Source: Jaltomata sinuosa (Eukaryota > Streptophyta > Magnoliopsida > Solanales > Solanaceae). Taken from it: DNA of 64,000 bases. The position numbers were made by a program, and so were the translations under genes. The notes under the pieces are model-generated. The model saw only the letters and a list, made by a program, of their open reading frames with translations, did no database searches and was not told where the DNA came from. This document shows, in pieces, positions 19,001 through 37,269 of this stretch. The first letter of the stretch is position 1; every line of letters begins with the position of its first letter. Location of the stretch: the NCBI GenBank assembly GCA_003996215.1, contig QJPP01007217.1, forward strand, positions 248,001 to 312,000, given 5' to 3'.

Positions 19001-22000
19001 CCATAAAGTACACATAGGTAATAGAAATTGCCACTTAAAAAGCATTTTCATACTTGATGCGATCAACCTGCATGGTCTTAATGTTAATGAACACCAAAAT
19101 GAATTGCAACTAGACGCCATATCACGTATAGTCACATGAGCTCCCTGTTTACCCATGTCAAGGGAGTTTGATTCTTGTTGATCTTCGTCACACACCCATA
19201 GTAACACTCATCTGCTGATCATCATTCTCCTGATGAAGCATCCATACCAAATGTCAGTGGCCGAGGCCATCTCTGCAATGTCAAAGGCCTTGTTACCAGC
19301 TATGAAATACATTTTTCCTTAGCCTAGACCAGTTTTAATCCAATCACCTTTTCTTTGATTTTATCAAAACTCGGCTTAATCAAATTTACATGCTTTGTTC
19401 TCCGGAGATCTAAAAGAGGCAAAACTGTCTCTCTTTCTCTCTCTCTCTCTCTCTGTCGTTTCCTTTGAACTTATTTTGTCCGTACTTATCGAAGCTGCAC
19501 AAATATTGGGTAGAAGCGTTATGGAGCGTGAGCAGAAGGATTGGGTTATATGTTACCCTGTTTGCTGCCATTGATTTGTATCTCTTGTGAGCTCTCTCTT
19601 CTACTATTTTTTGATTAGGTAAATGTGTAGTTTCATTCATTCAGCATCTAGAGGATGCAAATGGGTACAAAAAATGATCTCCATCTATCTTTTTATAGAA
19701 AGAGATTATACACGCCTTGGAAATGGTAAAACGTGCATTGAATTGTGAAATTGAAAGCTCCCCTCGACTTTATATACTTCTTGAGAATGGAGAAACATGC
19801 ATTAATTTGTGAAATTGGAAGCTCTCATTCACTTTTTGTAAACCTAATATTCCTTGTTTTCCTGATGGCAGTCGAGGCAAAAAGCCATGGCAGATCTGCA
19901 TCAAATGCAAACTGTTCATGTAAGTATAATCTATGTTTGCTTACAGACAACAGTTATTCTTGCTACTATGGTACTTCTCTCAGTTACGTGAAGATACTTG
20001 AAACTAGGGTGCAGTAGTAATTTTGATCAAGAATATTTTCAAATGTGTCTGCTTTGTTTGACTAATCTAGGCTTGTTGTAGGGCAGTGTGTATTTCAATT
20101 GTACTTCTTGGTTTGTGTAATGATTTACTTTATGCCTGGTTGTGATTTTACTCCACAGACTATACACAGGCTAAAGAAATGACAAAATAAGAGTCAATGC
20201 TCTTTATAAAAAAAAAGTTAGCGCTGAAGAATTTGCTTACTGGAAATGAGTCTTGTTTTTTCTTTGTTCTTATGGTTATCTCTCGAGGCATAACTTCTTT
20301 CTTTTTTTCCCCTTCTGATTTGTTTTCAAATATGTGCTTAATGTAGTTTCTGGTTTATTCTGCAGCTTGAAAAGCTTAGTGAAATACAGTGCCAACCTGA
20401 GTCACAATTGAAGTTCATTATAGATTCCTGGCAACAGGTGAACACTGCAATCTTCTTCACATTTGCATTATATAAAACATAAGTTTTTCAAAATATCATT
20501 CTTCCGACAATCAAGCAGTTATAGTATGACTTCACTAAGGAATCAGTTCGTGGTTGGCCTAGTCCACATCAACTTGTCACCTTCTATGTACTACATATGA
20601 CTGTACCTTTTGTAGGAAATCATCAGCCTTATCTCATTCCCAGGTTTGAATTGGTTTCCTATCGAAATGCATACATTTGTCTCATACACTATGGGGATGG
20701 TGAGAAGAGATATACTTTACATCCCAGAGGAGCTAATCTATGTATCAATGTCCTGCACCATACATCAAACCAAAATACGGATTCAGTCCCTTCTGAATAA
20801 ATCCTTTTTGGTGCACCCACGAAGTTCCTACTGGTATAGAGAATTGGGTGGCTTTTGTAGAAAACCATGTTCTGTTGTGAGGTTCTCACGTTTTGGTATA
20901 CTTCTTGTATACGGACTTTTTACGCCCTATTAATATGAATATTATTACTTGATCAAAAACAAAGAAGACAAACTTCTTTCTTCGGTGGAGAAAAACCTTT
21001 TGATGTTGGCAAGCTCGTAGTTTATTTATACGTTTTAGTTATTGTGAACTTGGAAGTGTTCTTTTATTGGGACATGTAATATGGAGCAATTGATGTTCCC
21101 CTATGCAATTTGCAGATAGTTGAATGTAGGAGAGTGTTAAAATGGACCTATGCATATGGATACTACCTACCCGAACATGAGCACGCGAAAAGGCAGTTTT
21201 TTGAGTACGTACAAGGTATTTGCAGTTCTCATCATCTGTGTACCTTGTTCTTGGATCATCTTCAGTAAACTTGTCTCATGCTTCTGTTACTTTTCTGTAT
21301 GCAACATTTTATCTGTACAGGTGAGGCAGAGGCTGGTTTAGAGAGGCTTCATCAATGTGCTGAAAAGGAACTCCAAACTTACCTTAATGGTACAGGACCG
21401 TCCAAGGATTTCAATGATTTCCGTACAAAGCTTGCTGGTTTAACAAGGTAATTTATCTTACACAGTTGCCTAGAAGCATAAAATATGGATGTTTCTTCAG
21501 CTAAGAGTCAATCTGCAGAATTAATTCAAGAGTTCTGATTTCGCACTTTTTACTTAAATGTGTTGTCATTGAAGATCGCGTAGTCCAGGTGTATGATTCA
21601 GTTTTTGAGAAGTGGAAGTTTCTTTTCCATGTGGTTGTCAAATTTATTTGTGCACTTGGAGTCCCTAGGCTGCAGAGCAATTAGGTAGGGTCTAGGCTTG
21701 TCCAATGAAGCGTGACAGGCTCGGTGGGTTGTGATGGGTCATAAGTGCTGGTGCTTCAATTTAACTTTTGAGAGAAAAATTGTTTGCGAGTTATTCTTCT
21801 TCAGCCAGATCTATTCAGACTGAGGAAGCATGTGATAGCTACTTTGCATAAGGGAGAATATTACAAACCTGTCCAAATGGGTTAATTGCCATCTGCCATC
21901 TCATGATTGCTTAGTTTTGTCAAAGGTGCATATGGCGCACCTAAGTTCTCAAGCTAAATGGGAAAATATGCAGTCTCTTTTGCCTCGCTTAGGTAGTGCT

Positions 22001-22718
22001 TTGGTTCAAGTGCAAGTATCAAATCACTTAAGTGTGTTTCTTGTCACCCATGAGCACCTTTTTGAATAGAGCATCACTAAACAATAGTAACTATTTCACT
22101 TAATTATAATCTTTCAACTCCTTTGTTTATATAATTGTTCATGTTGAAAGTTATTTATCTTGAGTTATGCATAAATTTTAAGTTCTTTTCTTGTTTGCAG
22201 TTTTTTCACTAATATCATCCTCTAATTTGCGGTGTGCACTGAAAACCTCAATTGACAAGAAACCACTTTTTTTTTATGTGGTCCCCCCCCAAACTGTTGC
22301 CTCTTCCCCGCGAATAACACCTCCACTTCCATTGGAAAAAAGAGGAAAGCCTGTGTGTTCGCAGGATAGTGTAAATTGGAGGAGTACCAAACACGAACTA
22401 GGATTTTACGTTGTAAATGTCACGGGATAATTGTTGCCTAAGCTGTAGTCCACCTCTCAAATATAGGTGGAACAGATACGATGGTTTTGCGCTTGATAGT
22501 TCATATTGACATATTAACATTCTAATGACAGCTGTTCTTTTTCTAATTGCAACAGTGTCACCCGAAACTACTTTGAAAATCTGGTTAGAGCATTGGAGAA
22601 TGGTCTTGCTGATGTGGATTCTCAAGGTGCTTGTAGTAAGGCACCCAGCTCAAAGAACGCAACTGGTAGCAGCAAGGGCAAAGGAGGAGGTAGGGGCAAG
22701 AACTCCGCCAAGTCATGA
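13052..22718 (+). CDS. ARIADNE-type RBR E3 ubiquitin ligase (ARI7/ARI8-like)
   Basis: A RING-between-RING ligase that takes ubiquitin from an E2 onto its own cysteine and then passes it to substrate. Exons: 13052-13234, 14776-14900, 15157-15262, 15394-15484, 15867-16039, 17230-17334, 17416-17504, 17812-17919, 18231-18321, 18459-18548, 19872-19919, 20366-20437, 21116-21215, 21321-21447, 22556-22718; 1671 nt, 556 aa. The order is an Asp/Glu-rich N-terminus (1-60); RING1 from about residue 140 (CGIC, CGHPFC, CPDPSC); IBR from about 227 (WCPAPGC to HRPVDC); RING2/Rcat from about 298 ([18 protein letters not shown]), with the catalytic cysteine in NQGC; the helical Ariadne domain; and a Gly/Lys/Ser-rich tail. 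Length and motifs fit Arabidopsis ARI7/ARI8. The ATG at 13052 is preceded only by an in-frame TTG. Substrates are unknown. Confidence 0.95.
13395..14278 (+). repeat. Five-copy tandem repeat (about 190 bp unit) in ARIADNE intron 1
   Basis: Units start at about 13395, 13581, 13773, 13966 and 14158, giving periods of 186, 192, 193 and 192 bp. Each unit has a GGTGAGTGGTTCATTGG-like start, a GGGGTCTTTGATTTTGAT block, CACTATAAAGCCT, CCCTCGCGTATAGGGAT, and TAAGTTGTAACCTTCAGAAA. Three of the units are preceded by TTCAG, so the junction resembles a splice acceptor followed by a donor. No unit is part of the reading frame. Confidence 0.9.
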
Positions 22719-23984
22719 GGGCCAAGCAAATAAGATGACACTATACTGGGATTTTGGGGGATAAAATGGCGTTCAGATGGGTAAGTTAAAGAATCTACTC
22801 AACGATAGGAAAAGGAGAGAGGTTAGTCCCTCTCTAATTGAAGCCGTTTGTCAGAGAACAGTATAGGTAAAAGAACCCCCTGAAGCTGAAGTTTGCTCTT
22901 GTGCATCTTCAAGGGGCAATTTAATTTATGGTTCTGTTGTAAATAGTCTGTGATAGAGTTAGGTGCAGAACTATTCCAACTCAACTCATCTCATCTTTTT
23001 GGGGGAGTGGGGCAGGTAGCTGCAAACAAAACTGTGCTGTTGTTCTTACTGGTGACTTGTGTATAAGGGTCTCTTGTGTGTATATAATGATATATGTTGC
23101 TTCAGGGTGTTTCATAGCCTTATTGAGATGAACCTTCAACGTATTTGAGTAGCATGCCAGTATTTTTAACTGATCTTCGCTATGTTCCTTACAATTGATA
23201 ACGATTTCCAGATTTTTTTTAGGAGAATGACTTATTTTATGAAAAATGCGTTCCACTGTTGGTTGGAGTCTTGGAGAGTAAAAATTATTTCTAGAAAAAG
23301 AATATTTATTAGAGATTAATAATTCTGTTGGCAAATTGGATTTTGTTTTGGTGAAATTTTTTAGTTTTAAAGATGGATAATAGTGTATAAGGTGTTGGTT
23401 AAAGCTGTGATATGAAATTAATAGTTGAAATAGTTATGAAGGAAAATGTGTGTGAGAGGTTATTTTCCTCTTGGTGGAAATTGAAAAAAAAGGCATTTTC
23501 AGGTCATAGTAAAGACATAGGCAGCTCATTTTTCGATCATAGGAGCCAAACAAGGAAAACAATTTTTTTAAAGAAATTTCATAGCTTCCGACTAGGGGCT
23601 CGGAAAGACGGGTGGTTTATAGAGCTAAGGTAGGGGCAAATCGAAGGCCAATCAGGATCGGGCAAGGTCGAGGCCAATCAGGATCGCGCATGGGCGAGCC
23701 TCGACCATCATTGGTCGAAAAAGAAAAAAACAAGCTTCCAATTATTATTACCATCAGTCATCCCCAAAATTATCTTTTGTTGTTATATTAAGAACTACTA
23801 GCCTTGTATAAAACAGAAAAATTGGAACAGACGAGATATACATATTCTTGCTTAATGAAAGAAGTGGAGCAAAACCCTCTATATTTCTTAGCCATTTCTT
23901 CTTCTCTATACATTTCTTTTTCATCTTCTTGTCAAAAGTGAAGGATATACATAAAAGCTCAAAAGAATATTGGAAGAGAGTTAA
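22719..23984. other. Convergent 3' flanks of the ARIADNE and CDPK genes
   Basis: The region holds the 3' untranslated parts of both genes. It also has a short local duplication near 23641-23690 in which aggccaatcaggatcg occurs twice. No further gene is recognised. Confidence 0.6.
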
Positions 23985-28069
<4,085 letters not shown>

Positions 28070-29601
28070 TTTTTTGGGATGTTACGTTAAATCAAATTAT
28101 ATGTTTTTTTTTTTGTTTTGTTGGAGTTAATTAGGTTATTAGCTTGAACATCCCAAAGGGAACAAAAAGATCAAAAGATCATGAAGGAAAAACAATAATC
28201 AGAGAGAAAGAGGAGGAGGAAGGAAGAGGGAGAGAGAATTAGGAAATTAAATCCTACTTTTAGGGGGAGGCAGTTGATCAAGTAATTAATTAAGCTAATT
28301 AATGTATTATGTTGTTGTTTTTTTGGCCAAAATTATGTTGTTTTATTGCTTTCTCCGGTTTTGTCTCAGTCCATTTGACCACTTTTGCTCTTGTGCCATA
28401 CAAATATTGCAGAGAAAATTGTTGAAAAAAAAGGAATACAAGTGATATATGCTCCTTCGCTTCTAGTATCATTTTATACCAAGGTATTTAAATGAGCATA
28501 TGTTTAACGAAAAAAAGTAACATAACAGACTAAAAAGAAAAATAACACAAACAAATCGATATAGATGAAGTGCTTTTGAAGCATGTGATCTAAATCAAAT
28601 ATGTTAAGACATTTTTGTGGGTTAAATAAAAGTGAGAGATTCAAGTTAAATTATTTTTAAAAAAAGAAAAGTGTCCTTTTCTTTTTGGAAAACTTATTTT
28701 ATTGTCCAGTAGCTAGGAAATGAGAATGGACAAATTCATCCCATTGCACAAAGTTGCACCATCACATAAGACTTCCAACTTGTAACGGAAAAACTCTAAG
28801 TAAGAGGTCAAAAATTACAAAGAAAGAAAGTGGTATCGTCACGGCTAGAAACAAAGTTTTTTTTCATCGTGATTTAGTGAAGTTTTTTCCATCGTGATTC
28901 AGTGAACAATTTATATTATAAAACATGATTTTTTCACTCATTTTTATCAAAGCAGGTCACTGGGAAAATTCATGGCTAGGTGGATGTGCAACAAATTTTA
29001 CATAAACTCCATACTTACACCAGATTATATTAGTTTATTTTCCATATTGTGTAATAAAATTAATGTGACAATATATAGGGTTCTCATATCGGTAGGAATT
29101 TAGATTTTTCATATTTTTATATAATTTTGGGTAATTTTCATTTCATAAGTTAATTTTTAGAATTGAATTTGTCTCGATATTCATTTCTTTAGTATGAAAT
29201 CAAAGTTAAGACATCTCAATTTATAATTTATCGAATATAGAAGGCACATTTTATATTGTAGACGGTCCATATATTCACCCGGTTACTAGCTTAGATAACA
29301 CGTAATAAGTTTTATTAGATCTAAATTCAGCTCTAGCTACTACTTCCTTTTAGAAAGAAGACAACTGCATTCAATAATTTTAAAAGTTATTTTTCAGGAT
29401 TTCTATGTACAAATTGAAACATCAGGGGGTTTATTGACCCTCTAATGGAAGTTAAGGGAGTTTTCCTGTAAATCACCTCTCCTCCAAAAAACCCATTTCA
29501 CAAAAATTCAGTGACTAGCCAAGTTCCTCTTTTGTGCTCGTCTCGGGAGACTCGAATCATCTTCTTCATCTACGTTTGCTCTGTTCGATTCGTGGGAAAA
29601 A
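28070..29601. other. Divergent intergenic region between the CDPK gene and SDH7
   Basis: About 1.5 kb shared by two divergent genes. It contains purine-rich leader sequence of the CDPK gene (about 28190-28240) and otherwise AT-rich sequence. No conserved frame is seen. Confidence 0.6.
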
Positions 29602-32600
29602 ATGGCGTTTTTGCTCAACAAAACAGCCTTGTCTAAGCTTCGACTCAGTCCACAGGTCCCTCTCGTTTCTCATTTGAGTTTTCTTTATTGATGCGTTTAC
29701 CAACTGTTTGATGATTTGTTCCAATGAAATCTCTCTTTTAAATCATACTGTAGAGGACCGATGAATCTTTGATGCTATCACGACGTGGGATCCATATCGA
29801 ACCGGGGGCTCGCGAGAAGGCTGTGAGTACTTGCTCTTTCCCCCTTTTTCCAATCAACCTTGTTTTCTCCGCCTTTTATTTGTTTAGATTTGAAGTTCTA
29901 CTTGGGATGGTTTAGGTAAGGAGAAATCTCTGATTCTAGAAGTAAACATTTGGTGTGCTCATGAGGTTTCTGTTAGCGAATCAGTGGTTTCTCCATTTCC
30001 CACCACATCTAACTTCACAAAAAAGAAAATAGAAAAACACTTTAGGGTAGCTGAGTTTTTAAAGAAGCTGGAAGATATATTTATAGAAGAGCTGAAGAAA
30101 ATTTGAACTGATAAGGAGATATTTAGGATCTGTCTTTTAATTATTCTGTGTAACTAAAAGGAGTCTAGCTGGTTGATGATTCTTTCTTATAGCCTCAAGG
30201 TTGATAGGGAGCATAGATACACTGTATCCCAGTTACCATTGTGCCGATAATCATCTAAATTCCAACACAACTGATTTGTTAAAATCGTTTGGTGTAGTTT
30301 CTGCACTAGAAAGTGTACTTTAGTGAAATTTGGATTTGGATGGTGTAGTTTACTAAGTTGAAATTCTTATGACTTTTAAATTTCATTGTGAATCATTTTA
30401 AGATAAAATAGTGTTTGTCTGTTTTATCTAGGGCACAGGTGGTGTTGCAATAGTAGCTGTGTGAAAATTACAGTTACATTCTTTCTTTAGTGTAGTGGTA
30501 TGCTAAACAGAAAAAATAATAATTGTGCAACATGACATTACACAGAATGTCTTCCATTTACAGCATGTTAAAGAAGTATCTGATGTATTTCCTATAGCTT
30601 GGCTTACAACATTTCTTGGGGGCTTTTATCATAGATAAACTTTTCCTTACCCGTGTGTATGCTGCTTGGGATGGGGTTGTTTGTCAAATCCAATAGTGCA
30701 TTAGTGCCTCCAATATAAGTGTGCTTGAATGAGCATACTATGTCATGTTAGAATGAGCATGAGCTTTAATATTTCCATGTGCATGATTTATTCTTTAGTT
30801 GAGTTAACATTTGAGTGACTTGCTCTCAACTGCAAAATCATTAAATTCCTTGGCAAAATGCTGTACGCTATTAATTCCACAAGTAGGATCTCCTTTATTT
30901 GAACTTGCTTAATTGTTTCCATCAGTAGCTTTTCTTTTTTTGATCTATTCTGTTTTTTTTTTCATCTGCTTTATCCTTGTCAATTCTTATTTTTGGCAGC
31001 TCTTGGCAGTGGATCCCTCCTTGAAACGCTTTAAATCACATAAACAGAGTGTGCGAACCCTCAAAAGGGTGGGAGATGTTCTAACTATTGTTGTAGTAGC
31101 AGGTTTTGCTCTTTACCACATATTGGATTTACTTTATTTATTTTACTGTGGATGTAGTTGCAAGGGACTAGGGTATGTATTGCGGAGTTGGTGAAGTTGT
31201 TACTTTCTTCATGCCATCCCCTTGCTGAGCACGTTCTTCAAATTGAGACATGCTGGCCAACATTGGCTCATGACTCCATTTCTTTTGTCACAGAACTTTT
31301 ACACATGCAGTAATCTGTCATCTGTGATAAATTTTGGTCATACGGAACCTAAATTTTATACCATGATTATTTCATCCAATCCCTCAAACCAAACGAGTCC
31401 TAAGAGTTATTTCATTTATTAAGGATGCTCCTCCTGCACTATATGCTGGCTCCCTTCTTTTGTAAGATAATTGTAGAAAGAATGCTGTCTCTCCTTGCCC
31501 TTCGCAGATGGTCTATGTGGCCTGTACATGAATTTGTGCTTGATAGGGAAATAAATAAGGAAAGTTGAGGACATCATAACCTGGAAGCATCGTAAAGTTG
31601 TCTGACTCTAAATTATCAAAAGAAAAAAGCTAGAAAGACAACTGTGTCGTCTCCAGTTTAATTTTTGACTAGCCAGTGCCTTGGGGGCTTGTGGCACATT
31701 TCAAGGCACTGAAACAAGACATAGAAAAAGGATTGTAAGCAAATAGTAAATGTAAGTTTTAGAAGCAGAAGAAGAAGGTAGTGAAAAACATATTCCAATT
31801 CAGTCCCATGGAATAACTGCTGTAGGATTTCAAAAAGCAGTGCAGCTTTCTGTCACCAGCTAGGAGCTTCTGCTTCTTCTTTTTTGTTTGGGCATACGGT
31901 GGTTGGAATATAGAAATATAGTGCGTCACATTCTAGTGTTAATTTATCTTTTTCTGGGGTGGAGAGGGGGAAGGAGGGAAACTTGGAAAGGGATGTGTGA
32001 TTGTTCTGAGGGGCAATGTATTTATAATGTCAGTTGAGTATGATTCTTTTCAATGAGATTGTGAATTTCCCTGTATATTTCTGATGAATAAGGTTTCTTA
32101 TGCCCCTCTTTTCTCCAAGACTCCAACTTCTAGAAATGGAAATAACAATGATCACAACAGTCAGAATAACACTATGGATTTGCTTATTGTTACTTGTGGC
32201 TTGTTATAGATGTCGGTCTCAAAACAAGTTGGTCTGAATGTAGTAACACCCTGTCACTAATAGTCTTACTACCCTGCATTAGTTTTTGATGATAATCAGA
32301 TCCATGCCATTGGTTTCTGTCATATACTTCAACGCCATTGAAAATGCTTTAGAACCTTCTGATATTACCTATTATCCCCCAACAAAGGAAAAAAGAGAAC
32401 TTTAAAGCCTTATGCTATGTTGAGTTACATCCAGATTTTGTTCAGAGGCTATATGTTCTATGCAACATCTGATATCAGACACCCTTTGCTGCTCGTAGAG
32501 CTACATGATCTACGCTGCTCTTAATATAATTTGCAATGATCAGTTTCCAGCTTCCGTAAATATCGGCTTCTCATTCATATTTGAAGCTATTGAAAGAACA

Positions 32601-33015
32601 TTAGTAGCCTCTTTGCAGTTGATTCGTATCCAACTCGTGTTATTCAGAGGCTATTATTATGTTCCTTGCAGCATCTTTTTACTGTTTATTGGGCTGCTAT
32701 TTGCTAACTTCTTCCTGAAAAAAGCTGCCGTACTTAACTCTTCTATTGAATACTATAATTTCTTTGGAGCAAGGTAATTCCCGCATCTGAGGGATGTCTT
32801 GTAATCCTTATACCTTGCTGGCTTGTTTTGCCTGCAATTTGCATCAATCCATATTGATCTGTTTATAAGTTTCACCATTATCTGTTGATTGCTAATACTT
32901 CTGAAACCGCCATTCTGATCTTCCTAATTTATATTTTACAGGATGTTGTTATGAGATATATGTCAGAGCTGTTATGCGGGAAGAAGCAAGGAAGCAGGCC
33001 GAAGGAAGTGCATAA
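29602..33015 (+). CDS. SDH7: Succinate dehydrogenase subunit 7, mitochondrial (plant-specific complex II subunit)
   Basis: A small plant-specific subunit of respiratory complex II in the inner mitochondrial membrane. Exons: 29602-29655, 29754-29822, 31000-31102, 32942-33015; 300 nt, 99 aa. The first 30 or so residues are rich in Leu, Ser and Arg and lack acidic residues except at the exon 1-2 junction, as in a mitochondrial presequence. Then comes [17 protein letters not shown], followed by a charged segment ([15 protein letters not shown]). One hydrophobic segment follows at about 70-88 ([19 protein letters not shown]), and a charged C-terminus ends [11 protein letters not shown]. The [12 protein letters not shown] and EEAR(K/N)QA blocks match the Arabidopsis SDH7 family. 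Introns 2 and 3 are long (about 1.2 and 1.8 kb) for such a short protein. The exact role of SDH7 within complex II is not well defined. Confidence 0.9.
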
Positions 33016-34427
33016 TGCAGATCATTCTGCTTTTGCTTATCTTCACTCCCTTTATCCTCCCAAAAAACATGGGGAAAATGGGATAATGAAGGTCGAATAT
33101 CTTGATACTAAGTACATGAAACTCGTGTTTTGACTTTTGTTTGGGTTGGTGGTATGAAAATAAGATGGCTCCAAACAGTCGAGGCTGCATTCAACACCAA
33201 GAACTTTGCATGCAAATTTTTTGGTTTTATTTGAACTTAATGTTTGAATGCTCTAAAATGTATGGGATACCTTATGAGATTTTCTCACCTTCAATTATGA
33301 TGCTTTCACTTGATGCGAGTGTCACAAAAGATGGACCTTCAGATGTTTATTCTGCTACTTGTAGTGTCGACAAATTTTATGTGGTTAATTTATCTACGTA
33401 ACGGACGCTCGAAAGCATCCACATAAGCTTTTAGTCTGAAATGTTTGATAATACTTTATCATGTGTTTAGATGTTCAATTAGAGCATATCGTAGTGTGAG
33501 TGTATAAATGAACATATTGATAAATTTAACAGGCTGTTGATATATTCCACCAAGAAAAAGTTATAGAGAAGGATATGCCAAAAAGCAAACATCTTCGAGA
33601 ATAACATAATAATAGGAAAAAGTAAATTAAAAATAGGGTTGTGGTGGAGTGATAAATACTTTTGTAACTTTAACTCGATGTTTTGAGTTTGAATATTCGA
33701 TATGGAATAGCTTTAGTTGGGGAGCGCTTTATCTGTTATGTAGGTTTTTTTTTGTGCAAATTTAAATTTAGTTGGAATATAATACAAATACCAAATGCAA
33801 GATAAGACACTAAAAAAAATAATTTAGTTGGAATTTAATACAAATACCAAATGCAAGATGAGACACTAAAAAAAGTAGTTGTATCACATGAGAAAAAAAT
33901 AATGAAAAATACCAAATGCAAGATGAGACTAAAAAAAGTAGTTGTATCACCTGAGAAAAAAATAATGAAACGTCTCAATTTCGGGGGAAAAAAATGAAAC
34001 ATCAAACCATATTTTTCAGCTCACTATAACAGAATTAAACGTTTTATTCTGCGTGATTATATTTTCTAATTTATAAAGGTGAATTGAAAATTATTCAATT
34101 GTTGTTGTACAAGGATGTTTGTTTCACTCATTATTATCCTTATGATTTTAATGTTTTAGGTTTTAACATTTCCTCTTTTTCATTTTCGTTGTAAAAACTA
34201 TGTTATTACCACTTAATCTCAAGTGGCATTAACATAGTTTTATTGATCTCAATGAAAGATTTTTTATTGAAGCTATGTTAATGACACTTCTGACTTTTTG
34301 TGGAGCCAATGTGAAAATTCCTTAAACTTGAGAGAGTCAACAGTCATTATTCCAAAACGTACGCACTTCAAGTGCAAATCACCAAATACTTCCACTGTAT
34401 TACAATTACTATATTGTCCTTTTCCGC
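33016..34427. repeat. SDH7-RPS18 intergenic region with a short tandem repeat array
   Basis: It begins with the 3' flank of SDH7. At about 33767-33970 a unit with the core AATACCAAATGCAAGATGAG occurs three times in tandem, with partial longer-unit duplication. The rest is AT-rich upstream sequence of RPS18. Confidence 0.7.
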
Positions 34428-34428
34428 C

Positions 34429-34536
34429 TATATATAAGCTCAAACTGTTGGACCAGCATTAGGGTTTTGGAAGTTCTGCATCTCTTCTTTCAGTGAACGA
34501 AGCAGCCGCACTGCAGAGCAGGATTTGAAACCCTAA
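34429..34536 (+). promoter_or_regulatory. RPS18 core promoter: TATA box and paired telo-boxes
   Basis: A clear TATATATAA lies at 34429-34437. An inverted telo-box TTAGGGTTT follows at 34459-34467, about 30 bp downstream, near the expected transcription start. A direct telo-box AAACCCTAA at 34528-34536 is almost adjacent to the ATG at 34539. This arrangement is common in plant ribosomal protein genes. Confidence 0.65.
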
Positions 34537-34538
34537 TC

Positions 34539-36226
<1,688 letters not shown>

Positions 36227-37269
36227 TTGCCTTCTACTGAGCCAATTTTGCATGTTTTATGCTATTTCATTTTGAGATGTGACAAAAGGTGGTTTGAATG
36301 GAACTTAGCTTTATGATTTTGTTGAATGTACTGGATTTTGAGTTCTATAGAGCAGCATTACTTTGGAAGAATGTATTATCTGCACTTGTCCTTGTTTGGT
36401 GACAAATGAAGTTCAAAATTTTAGACCTTTTATAGTTTTTGTTTAATATGGATTTTTTTCATCTATCTGCTTGGCTAGTTTTGTGATTGAATGTGTGCAT
36501 TGTTGTGTGAAAAAATTTCAACTTCATCTACTTTGGTTTACAACTACACGAAGAGAAGTACAGCAGAAATGTGATAGGTAAATGACAACATAATAAATGA
36601 ATTAAACGAACGTTGTCAAGAAAAGATTGAAGCTGAGAACGTGGAAGAATCAAGAGTGTTCCAATCCATACCAATTCTATACGGCTGATTCAAAGTCTAT
36701 TTGATATGGAGATACTTTGTTTTTTTTAAAAAGATTTTTTATTTTTATGTTTTTAGGTCAAAATGCTTAGGGGTTCATTTTTCGGAAAAGGCTAGAAATT
36801 GCAAACTGCTTTGGTGTTTTCTATAATAGAAGGGTTGCACATTTTCGAGGATACCAAACACACTAATCTGGAATTGACGCTACACTTGGTGAAGGCTCTG
36901 GTTATCACTACTAGCTTGACCATGAAATAAAGGAATTGCAAGAGCTTCTTTCAAACCAATCAAAGAAATTATAGATTAAAGTGCCATTTCAATCTAAGCC
37001 AAAATGCAGGATCATCACATCATGTATAAACCAAGGATAATGTACATTTAATTTACACCTTCAAAATAAGGAAGAAAAGGTCCACAAGCAAAAATAACTA
37101 CATAGGTAGTAGACCAGCAGGACTCGAACAGATAACTTGACTATCATAAGTTGACTCAAGTAATCATGATGCTTGTAACATAAATAAGATGCGTAGATAA
37201 AGAAACAACATTAAATAAATAAAATTTAGGCTGTTGAGGAAATGCACTGGTAGTGAAGTTGACTGTCCT
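36227..37269. other. Convergent 3' flanks of RPS18 and the methyltransferase gene
   Basis: About 1 kb containing the 3' untranslated regions of two genes that point towards each other. No further gene or repeat is recognised. Confidence 0.6.
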